Below, piece after piece: positions 1-4,969 of a stretch of 9,772 nt of DNA. Position 1 is the stretch's first letter. Every line of letters begins with the position of its first letter. The stretch is taken from NCBI GenBank assembly GCA_003539375.1, contig DPPH01000115.1, forward strand, positions 2,362 through 12,133. Direction: 5' to 3'. A program made the position numbers and the translations under genes. The notes beneath the pieces are model-generated. The model made no database searches. It worked only from the letters and a program-made list of their open reading frames with translations, and was not told the DNA's origin. Origin of the DNA: Clostridiales bacterium (lineage in GTDB: Bacteria > Bacillota > Clostridia > Tissierellales > Dethiosulfatibacteraceae).

Positions 1-17
1 GATATTATAGAATAAAA

Positions 18-33
18 TGTTCCACGTGGAACA
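18..33. promoter_or_regulatory. parS: parS-like ParB (Spo0J) binding site
   Basis: The 16-base sequence TGTTCCACGTGGAACA is a perfect palindrome. It matches the well-known bacterial parS consensus (TGTTNCACGTGAAACA) at all but one position. Flanking A and T runs extend the symmetry to 24 bp (14-37). In Firmicutes, ParB loads at such sites, spreads, and recruits SMC to the origin region. It sits just upstream of the DUF951 start codon, so it could also overlap that gene's leader. The identification rests on sequence only. Confidence 0.85.
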
Positions 34-53
34 TTTTTGACGGGAGTGTTAAT

Positions 54-242
54 ATGCCAATGGATTTAGAAGTAGGAGATATAGTAAAATTAAAAAAGAA
101 GCACCCATGCGGTAGTTATGATTGGGAGATTTTAAGAGTTGGGGCTGATTTTAGAATAAAATGTATAGGTTGCGATAGACAGGTATGGCTCAAAAGAAGA
201 GATTTAGAAAAGAGAATAAAGAAAGTAATAAAAGAAGAGTAG
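54..242 (+). CDS. DUF951 family small protein (YyzM-like)
   Basis: This 62-aa basic protein has the DUF951 pattern: a short beta-rich body with VGDIVKLKKKHPCG at residues 7-20, a second cysteine pair C37-x-x-C40 in KCIGCD, then a lysine/arginine-rich tail. The three cysteines plus H17 suggest a small metal-binding or nucleic-acid-binding fold, but the family has no established function. Relatives such as Bacillus subtilis YyzM lie in the origin-proximal region near parB, which fits the parS site just upstream. The ATG at 54 is preferred over the ATG at 60 because a GGGAG ribosome site (42-46) lies 7 bases upstream of it. Family members often start at the MDLEVGD methionine, so the second start cannot be excluded. 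Confidence 0.85.
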   Translation: MPMDLEVGDIVKLKKKHPCGSYDWEILRVGADFRIKCIGCDRQVWLKRRDLEKRIKKVIKEE

Positions 243-268
243 CAGAATAAGCTGCTCTTTTATTATTT
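236..268 (+). terminator. intrinsic terminator after the DUF951 gene
   Basis: AGCAG (241-245) pairs with CTGCT (252-256) around a 6-base loop. The stem extends by four further pairs (236-239 with 257-260) past a bulged T at 240. A T-rich run (258-268) follows. The stem starts inside the stop-codon region of the DUF951 gene, so the gene ends in its own terminator. The T-rich tail overlaps the -35 box of the next promoter. Confidence 0.65.
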
Positions 269-295
269 GACAAAAACTTGAATTTATGGTTTAAT
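267..295 (+). promoter_or_regulatory. sigma-A promoter for the FUSC-like gene
   Basis: A perfect -35 box TTGACA (267-272) and a -10 box TTTAAT (290-295) are separated by 17 bp. Transcription would begin near 302, giving a leader of about 18 bases that contains the AAAGGA ribosome site (308-313). The gene therefore looks transcribed independently of DUF951. Confidence 0.65.
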
Positions 296-319
296 CTTTA
301 AAAATTTAAAGGAAATACT

Positions 320-1132
320 ATGGAAAATACAATAAAAAAAATAAAGATACCAAAACTTGGTATGAGAAGTATTAAAACTTTTCTTTCGGTTTTTGCAGCT
401 CTAGCATTAAGTAATTTGATTGGACTGGACTCTTTTCAAGCTACATGGACAGCTTTTTTATGTATGCAGGGTTCACTTATAGAGACCACAGACATGGCTC
501 GTGTAAGAGGAATAGGCACGATAATAGGAAGTGGTTTTTCCTTTGCTTATCTATTGATATCACCCGACAATTTATATATCATTCCATTTGGAGTTTTGTT
601 TATTATATATATAGGTAATGTAGTTGGCAAAACAGAATATATAAAGACGGCTAGCCTGGTTTTCTTAGTCATTAGTTTTAGAATTGTTGATGTAGTTGAT
701 TTTCAACCGGCGGAATATGTAATAGATAGAACTTTTGAGACCTTTATAGGCATAGGTTCTGCTTTGATAATTAACTACTATATTAAACCACCTAATCCTT
801 TTGTCAAACTTACATCATTAGATAAAGAGCTAAAAGTTTTTTTAGACAACAACTTAATGATTAAAGATAATTATATAGTTGTTAGGACACTTGAAGGTTA
901 TAGATTAAAGATGGATGAATTTAGAAATTTAATACAGTTCTACCACAAAGAAATTAACAGTAAGAAGCATAATGTAGATATTAAAAAATATATGAATCAT
1001 CTTGACCTATATAGAAAGGCATACAGCCACATATTTGTTTTAATGCATACAAAAAATGGTATGAATGAATCTGTTAGAGATTATCATATTGAAAGCATTA
1101 ATGAAATTAAAAGCAAACTAGAATATTCTTAA
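320..1132 (+). CDS. FUSC / aromatic acid exporter (ArAE)-like membrane protein
   Basis: The 270-aa protein has an N-terminal hydrophobic half (about residues 17-155) with roughly five to six membrane segments, followed by a soluble, charged, helical C-terminal domain of about 110 residues. The membrane half carries features of the FUSC/ArAE superfamily: a basic R-x-x-G-T-x-x-G stretch (RVRGIGTIIGSG) and a terminal DRTFETFIGIGSALIINYYIKPP segment resembling the R-x-x-[DE]-T-x-x-G...N pattern that closes the bundle. Known relatives export aromatic carboxylic acids or are uncharacterised; the substrate here is unknown. It is about half the length of duplicated FUSC proteins, which suits the short Gram-positive type that would oligomerise. 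The stop codon overlaps that of the convergent H-protein-like gene. An exporter of aromatic acids beside a possible hydroaromatic pathway is suggestive, but the two are not in one operon. Confidence 0.75.
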   Translation: MENTIKKIKIPKLGMRSIKTFLSVFAALALSNLIGLDSFQATWTAFLCMQGSLIETTDMARVRGIGTIIGSGFSFAYLLISPDNLYIIPFGVLFIIYIGNVVGKTEYIKTASLVFLVISFRIVDVVDFQPAEYVIDRTFETFIGIGSALIINYYIKPPNPFVKLTSLDKELKVFLDNNLMIKDNYIVVRTLEGYRLKMDEFRNLIQFYHKEINSKKHNVDIKKYMNHLDLYRKAYSHIFVLMHTKNGMNESVRDYHIESINEIKSKLEYS

Positions 1133-1506
1133 ACTATAAAATCACTATATTCTATTTCATTTAAAAGCTCATATACCTGGTCTTCATTAGTTAATTTTAT
1201 TTTAATAAGCCAAATCAATAGGGGATTATCTACAAGAGTAGATAATTCTTTATCTACTTTAGGGTTCACATCAATAATTTCAGCATCTAAAGGCATAGTC
1301 AATTCAAATACTTCTTCAGAGTTTTCTAAAGTTCCAAATATATCTCCCTCCATTAAATGAGCGCCAATATCCGTTAAATTTACCTTATTTATACTTCCCA
1401 TTTCTTCTACTAGGTAACTCGTTATACCTACTATAAATTTATTGTCTTCAAATTCTTTTAACCATAGATGATAGGTAGAATAAAGACATTCTCTTATATT
1501 ATCCAT
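1129..1506 (-). CDS. glycine cleavage H-protein-like protein lacking the lipoyl lysine
   Basis: The 125-aa product matches the whole H-protein (GcvH) fold: H13-L-W-L near the N-terminus, VGITSYLVEEMGSI (26-39), G-x-x-L-x-x-G-D-x-F-G (48-58), P72 and the VN strand (80-81), and WLIKIKL (99-105). Length is normal for GcvH (about 125-130). In active H proteins the hairpin reads ESVKA, and the lysine carries lipoate. Here the aligned residues are E61-N-S-E64-E65, so the lysine position holds E64. It therefore cannot be lipoylated at the usual place and is unlikely to shuttle aminomethyl groups. It may be a regulatory or scaffold paralogue, or a domain with a new role. No other gcv gene is in the window. 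An AAGGAGGT ribosome site (complement of 1513-1520) strongly supports this start. I found no convincing promoter on this strand. Confidence 0.8.
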   Translation of the reverse strand: MDNIRECLYSTYHLWLKEFEDNKFIVGITSYLVEEMGSINKVNLTDIGAHLMEGDIFGTLENSEEVFELTMPLDAEIIDVNPKVDKELSTLVDNPLLIWLIKIKLTNEDQVYELLNEIEYSDFIV

Positions 1507-1596
1507 ATTTTTACCTCCTTAATATATATTTATCCATAAAAAGAAAAATTAAACAGTCTTAGTCTAATAAATTTCATGTAAAAACTCATCAGGCAA

Positions 1597-1610
1597 GGAA
1601 AACGATTTTT
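1597..1610 (+). promoter_or_regulatory. possible cre-like (CcpA) element next to the operon promoter
   Basis: GGAAAACGATTTTT fits the catabolite-responsive consensus TGAAARCGYTTTCW at 11 of 14 positions; the mismatches are at 1597, 1605 and 1609. It ends four bases before the -35 box. In such AT-rich DNA this degree of match is weak evidence, so it is listed mainly because a better cre-like site precedes aroD downstream. Confidence 0.3.
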
Positions 1611-1614
1611 TTCA

Positions 1615-1643
1615 TTGACAAAGGATAAAACCTCTAGTATAAT
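1615..1643 (+). promoter_or_regulatory. strong sigma-A promoter of the catabolic operon
   Basis: TTGACA (1615-1620) and TATAAT (1638-1643) are both perfect consensus hexamers with the ideal 17-bp spacer. The start would be near 1650, leaving a leader of about 57 bases before the aldehyde dehydrogenase gene. So strong a core promoter on a catabolic operon implies repression rather than activation, which fits the palindrome inside the leader. Confidence 0.85.
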
Positions 1644-1672
1644 TAAAGTAAATTTCATCATATAAAACTATC

Positions 1673-1687
1673 TTCCATTTAATGGAA
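1673..1687. promoter_or_regulatory. candidate operator palindrome in the operon leader
   Basis: TTCCATTTAATGGAA is a perfect inverted repeat with 7-bp arms around a single central T. It lies about 24-38 bases downstream of the predicted transcription start and 8 bases before the AAGGAGG ribosome site (1695-1701). A repressor here would act as a roadblock. Its size and symmetry suit a dimeric helix-turn-helix repressor, but the family cannot be named, and no regulator gene is in the window. Confidence 0.45.
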
Positions 1688-1706
1688 ATACATAAAGGAG
1701 GAAAAT

Positions 1707-3125
1707 ATGTACGATCAATACAAAGATTTAACAGATGTACAGAGAGAAGAACTAGCAACAAAACTTAAAAAAGCTAGAAAAGCTCAAAAAGAAATTGAAA
1801 AATACGATCAGGAAAAGGTTGACAGACTTGCACAGGCTGTTGCATGGTCAGTTGCAAATAAACAAGCTTTCGAAAAATTAACTAAAATGGGTATTGAAGA
1901 AAGTAGTTTAGGTGATTACAACAGCAGAATTAACAAAAGAGGAAAGATAAAAGGAATATTAAGAGATGCATTAAGAGAAAAGAGTGTAGGAGTTATTGAA
2001 GAAATTCCAGAAAAAGGAATTACTAAATACGGTAAACCTGTTGGATTGATAGCATCTATAGTACCAACTACAAATCCAGCACTAACTCCAGGAGGAACTG
2101 GTGTTTATGCTATTAAAGCAAGAGACGTAGTAATATTTGCACCACACCCTAGATCAAAGAATACATCTATGGAAACAGTAAGATTAATGAGAGAAGCTCT
2201 TAAAAAAGAAGGAGCTCCAGAAGATGTATTTCAATGTTTGGAAAACGTAAGCATACCTATGACTCAGGCATTAATGGCTGAAGCTGACTTAGTATTAGCA
2301 ACAGGAGGCCAAGGATTAGTAAGAGCAGCATATAGTTCTGGTACACCTGCTTATGGAGTAGGATCAGGAAACTCTACTATGATAATAGATGAAACAGCTG
2401 ATATAAAAGAAGCGGCAAATAACACAATGAGAAGTAAAACATCTGATAATGGATCCGGATGTTCTGCTGATGGAAACCTTATTATCGAAGAGAGTATTTT
2501 CGATGAAATGGTTCAGGCATTAGTTGATGAAGGTGGATATCTGGCAAATGCTGAAGAAAGAGAATTACTGAAAAAAGCTATGTGGGATGAAGAAGGACAC
2601 AGAAAAGGTGATACAGTTGCTTTAGCACCACAAAAATTATGTAAGATTGCTGGATTTGAAATACCGGAAGATAGAAAATTTGTTATAGTATATGGGGAAG
2701 GTATAGGAAATGAATATTTCTTCTCAAGTGAAAAATTAACAACATTACTTGCAGTATATAAATATAAAGGGTTTGACCAAGCATTGGAAATGATGCAGGG
2801 AATATATGAAGTAAAAGGTAAAGGTCACTCCTGTGGTATTTATTCATTTAATGATGATCATATAAATAGGCTGGCACTAGCAGCACCGGTAAGTAGAATT
2901 ATGGTTAGACAACCTCAATCAAAAGCTAATGCAGGATCTTTTACAAACGGTATGCCTATGACTTCTAGTTTAGGATGCGGTACATGGGGTGGAAATATTA
3001 CTTCAGAAAATGTAAACTTAAAGCATTACCTTAACGTAACATGGGTTGCAAAACCTATACCTGAAGATAAGCCATCTGATGAAGAATTATTTGGAGAATT
3101 TTACAATCCAGAAATGGAAAAATAA
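1707..3125 (+). CDS. CoA-acylating aldehyde dehydrogenase, SauS-like
   Basis: This 472-aa cytoplasmic enzyme belongs to the acylating branch of the aldehyde dehydrogenase superfamily (AdhE N-terminal domain, EutE/PduP, SauS), which interconverts an aldehyde and its acyl-CoA with NAD(P). Visible marks are a charged helical N-terminus (about 1-60), the KPVGLIASIVPTTNPALTP strand (110-128), FAPHPRSKNTS (144-154), GVGSGNS (217-223), the catalytic loop SKTSDNGSGCSADGN with C252 as nucleophile, SSEKLT (340-345), GHSCGIYS (373-380), and SLGCGTWGGNITSEN (421-435). The last two blocks resemble sulfoacetaldehyde dehydrogenase (SauS) more than EutE or AdhE, as far as I can recall those sequences. Lack of a long N-terminal targeting peptide argues against a microcompartment enzyme. 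It is the first gene after the operon promoter, with an AAGGAGG site 5 bases before the ATG. The true aldehyde is unknown. Confidence 0.88.
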   Translation: MYDQYKDLTDVQREELATKLKKARKAQKEIEKYDQEKVDRLAQAVAWSVANKQAFEKLTKMGIEESSLGDYNSRINKRGKIKGILRDALREKSVGVIEEIPEKGITKYGKPVGLIASIVPTTNPALTPGGTGVYAIKARDVVIFAPHPRSKNTSMETVRLMREALKKEGAPEDVFQCLENVSIPMTQALMAEADLVLATGGQGLVRAAYSSGTPAYGVGSGNSTMIIDETADIKEAANNTMRSKTSDNGSGCSADGNLIIEESIFDEMVQALVDEGGYLANAEERELLKKAMWDEEGHRKGDTVALAPQKLCKIAGFEIPEDRKFVIVYGEGIGNEYFFSSEKLTTLLAVYKYKGFDQALEMMQGIYEVKGKGHSCGIYSFNDDHINRLALAAPVSRIMVRQPQSKANAGSFTNGMPMTSSLGCGTWGGNITSENVNLKHYLNVTWVAKPIPEDKPSDEELFGEFYNPEMEK

Positions 3126-3143
3126 ATAAAAAAGGAGTAAGTT

Positions 3144-3959
3144 ATGACTAGAAAATTTTCTCTAGCACATCTTACAGTATTAGGATGCGCACCTCCTGAA
3201 ATGACATATATAGCAAAAATGGCTGGATATGATTATATAAGTATAAGACCAATATATATGGGTTTACCAGGAGAGCCAAACTACGATATAAGTTCAAATA
3301 AAATTATGTTTAATCAAACAAAAAAAGCATTAGAAGAAACAGGAATACAAATACATGATATAGAATTAGCAAGAATACATGATGATGTAAATATAAAAGA
3401 TTATGAAGGCGCATTCGAAGCTTCCGCTAAACTTGGAGCGAAAAGCGTACTTAGCAGCATTTGGACGGACAATAAAAACTTTTATATTGATAAATTTGGT
3501 GAGTTATGTGAATTAGCTAAACAATACGACTTAAATGTAGATCTTGAATTTGTTACTTGGGCAGGAGTTAAAGATTTAAAAGAAACTAAAGAAGTATTAG
3601 AAAGTGTAAATATGGACAATGCTGGTATAATGATAGATACACTGCATTTTAACAGATCAAGAGTAAACCTTAAGGAATTAGAAAACTTACCAAAAGAGTG
3701 GTTTCACTTTGCACATCTATGTGATGGACCTGAAGAAATACCTACAACAAAAGAAGGCTTAATACATACAGGTAGAGACGAGAGACTCTATCCTGGTGAA
3801 GGCTCTATCAATATAGCAGAAATAGTAAGTAAAATGCCTGAGATGGTCTACTCATTAGAGATTCCTCATTTAAAAAGAGTAGAAGAATTTGGCTATGCTG
3901 AACATGCTAGAAGATGTTTAGTTAATACTAAAGATTACCTAAATAGAAATCTAGATTAA
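3144..3959 (+). CDS. sugar phosphate isomerase/epimerase-like TIM-barrel enzyme
   Basis: The 271-aa protein has the xylose-isomerase-like (AP endonuclease 2 family) TIM barrel. The usual metal-ligand pattern can be traced on successive strands: E135 in DLEFVTW, D165 and H168 in MIDTLHFNRS, H191 and D194 in FAHLCDG, and E239 in YSLEIPH, with the family's PGEGSINI loop at 217-224. These enzymes are divalent-metal isomerases, epimerases or dehydratases; relatives include inosose dehydratase IolE and 3-dehydroshikimate dehydratase (AsbF/QuiC type). The specific reaction cannot be read from sequence. It starts 18 bases after the dehydrogenase stop, with AAGGAG at 3132-3137, so the two are co-transcribed. 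In this context a dehydration or ketose isomerisation feeding the TPP enzyme is the likeliest role. Confidence 0.82.
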   Translation: MTRKFSLAHLTVLGCAPPEMTYIAKMAGYDYISIRPIYMGLPGEPNYDISSNKIMFNQTKKALEETGIQIHDIELARIHDDVNIKDYEGAFEASAKLGAKSVLSSIWTDNKNFYIDKFGELCELAKQYDLNVDLEFVTWAGVKDLKETKEVLESVNMDNAGIMIDTLHFNRSRVNLKELENLPKEWFHFAHLCDGPEEIPTTKEGLIHTGRDERLYPGEGSINIAEIVSKMPEMVYSLEIPHLKRVEEFGYAEHARRCLVNTKDYLNRNLD

Positions 3960-3973
3960 TTATATACCCCTAC

Positions 3974-4014
3974 TCTATTAGGGAAGAGTATCAAGATTGC
4001 TCTTTCCTAATAGA
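3974..4014 (+). other. strong hairpin after the TIM-barrel gene, without a U-tract
   Basis: Bases 3974-3988 pair with 4000-4014 in a 15-bp stem containing one G-U pair, around an 11-base loop. It sits 14 bases after the stop codon. The bases that follow are eight As (4014-4021, the first being the last base of the stem), not Ts, so it is not a standard intrinsic terminator on this strand. On the other strand it is also not followed by a clean T-run. It may protect the 3' end of the upstream two-gene mRNA, be a processing site, or lower read-through to set gene ratios. Confidence 0.6.
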
Positions 4015-4040
4015 AAAAAAACGAATACATAATATTACGC

Positions 4041-4069
4041 TTTATTAATACTTTTTTATAGGTTATAAT
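4041..4069 (+). promoter_or_regulatory. possible internal promoter before aroD
   Basis: A perfect -10 box TATAAT (4064-4069) lies in the 220-bp gap before aroD. The -35 region at 17 bp is only TTTATT (4041-4046), so the promoter would be weak or activator-assisted. It would let aroD, the TPP gene and tctCBA be transcribed separately from the first two genes. The AT-rich context makes a chance TATAAT plausible. Confidence 0.4.
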
Positions 4070-4098
4070 ACTAAAAATATATTTAAATTACAAGTCAT

Positions 4099-4114
4099 TT
4101 GAAAACATTTTCAT
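4099..4114 (+). promoter_or_regulatory. cre-like catabolite repression element before aroD
   Basis: TTGAAAACATTTTCAT matches the relaxed Gram-positive cre pattern WTGNNARCGNWWWCAW at every position except the central G, which is A. Its core is a 6-bp inverted repeat (TGAAAA, TTTTCA). Placed about 25-35 bases after the predicted start of the internal promoter, it would act as a CcpA roadblock. A carbon-catabolism role for the cluster makes such control plausible; the off-consensus centre keeps confidence modest. Confidence 0.4.
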
Positions 4115-4179
4115 AATATTGAAAAATTATACAAAACGAGTAAGATTGTTAAAAATGAATATTTATAAGAGGAGGTATA

Positions 4180-4956
4180 ATGAGAAAAGAAAGTAAAGTT
4201 AAAATTAATGTAAAAGGTAAAATTTTTGGTGGAGAAAAATTACTAATTTGCTTACCTTTAGTAAGCAAATCAAAAAAAGAATTACTAGAACAAGCAGAAG
4301 ATTTAATAAAGCTAGATCCAGATGTACTAGAGTGGAGAGTTGATTTTTTTGATGATTTAAATTATGAAGAAGAAAGTGAATTAATAAAAGCAATGAAAGA
4401 ATTATCAAAAATGACTAAAGATATACCAGTAATTTTTACATGTAGGCATCATGACGAAGGTGGAAATAAAGAAATATTACAAAATGATAGAGTTGGTATT
4501 ATTAGTAAAGCTTTAGAAACTGGGTTAGCAGATATTATTGATGTAGAAATGTTCAACGAAGAAAATTTTCTTGAAGAGGTAAAAAAAATAGTAAAAAAAC
4601 ATGATAAGTATTTGATTTTATCTCATCATAATTTTAAAGAAACACCAAGTGAAGATTTTATATTAAATAAAATTATTGAAGGAGAAAAGCTTGGAGCTGA
4701 TATAACAAAACTAGCAGTTATGGCTAACTCATATGGAGATGTATTAAAATTATTTAATGCAACTTATAAGGCAAGATTATCAAAAGTAGAAATACCAATT
4801 GTTACTATGTCAATGGGAGAATATGGAAAAATAACAAGGGTATTTGGTAGTTATTTTGGGATAGATATGAGTTTTGCAGTAGGTAAAGGAGTTTCAGCTC
4901 CGGGACAAATGCCTGTGGAAAATGTAAGGAAAATGATAGATTTAATGAATAATTAG
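4180..4956 (+). CDS. aroD: type I 3-dehydroquinate dehydratase (AroD family)
   Basis: The 258-aa protein matches class I 3-dehydroquinase over its length. This enzyme converts 3-dehydroquinate to 3-dehydroshikimate through a lysine Schiff base. Catalytic and binding residues are visible: E51-W-R53 in DVLEWRVDFF, R89 in FTCRHHDEGG, catalytic H150 in LSHHNFKETP, Schiff-base K177 in GADITKLAVMA, R220, and S239-A-P-G-Q243. It is thus expected to be active. No other shikimate-pathway gene is nearby, and the downstream partners are a TPP enzyme and a carboxylate transporter, so a catabolic role (quinate/shikimate or a similar cyclic beta-hydroxyketone) is likelier than aromatic amino acid synthesis. 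The gene is clearly more AT-rich than its neighbours (11-19 G/C in four 60-base blocks, against 23-30 in three blocks of the dehydrogenase and TPP genes), which hints at separate acquisition. A GAGGAGG site (4169-4175) sets the start. Confidence 0.9.
   Translation: MRKESKVKINVKGKIFGGEKLLICLPLVSKSKKELLEQAEDLIKLDPDVLEWRVDFFDDLNYEEESELIKAMKELSKMTKDIPVIFTCRHHDEGGNKEILQNDRVGIISKALETGLADIIDVEMFNEENFLEEVKKIVKKHDKYLILSHHNFKETPSEDFILNKIIEGEKLGADITKLAVMANSYGDVLKLFNATYKARLSKVEIPIVTMSMGEYGKITRVFGSYFGIDMSFAVGKGVSAPGQMPVENVRKMIDLMNN
4246..4270 (+). repeat. perfect inverted repeat (hairpin) inside the aroD 5' coding region
   Basis: ATTTGCTTAC (4246-4255) and GTAAGCAAAT (4261-4270) are perfect reverse complements with 10-bp arms and a 5-base loop, beginning 66 bases after the aroD ATG. 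On the minus strand the stem is followed by a T-rich run, giving it a terminator-like look in that direction, although no minus-strand gene is nearby. It could tune translation or mRNA stability, or be chance. The encoded residues (ICLPLVSK) fit the protein fold. Confidence 0.6.
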
Positions 4957-4969
4957 AAAGGAGGTACTA

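Noticed and set aside
1..53. 3' end of an upstream gene at the left edge
   Set aside because: Too little sequence to assign a frame or product. Only the parS site and the DUF951 leader can be supported.
3960..4179. Riboswitch or T-box leader before aroD
   Set aside because: Apart from the hairpin, the gap is featureless AT-rich DNA. I see no T-box sequence, specifier structure, or terminator/antiterminator pair.
4205..4408. Minus-strand leucine-rich frame inside aroD
   Set aside because: The leucine bias arises from reading A/T-rich lysine and glutamate codons backwards. There is no start signal and a real gene lies opposite.
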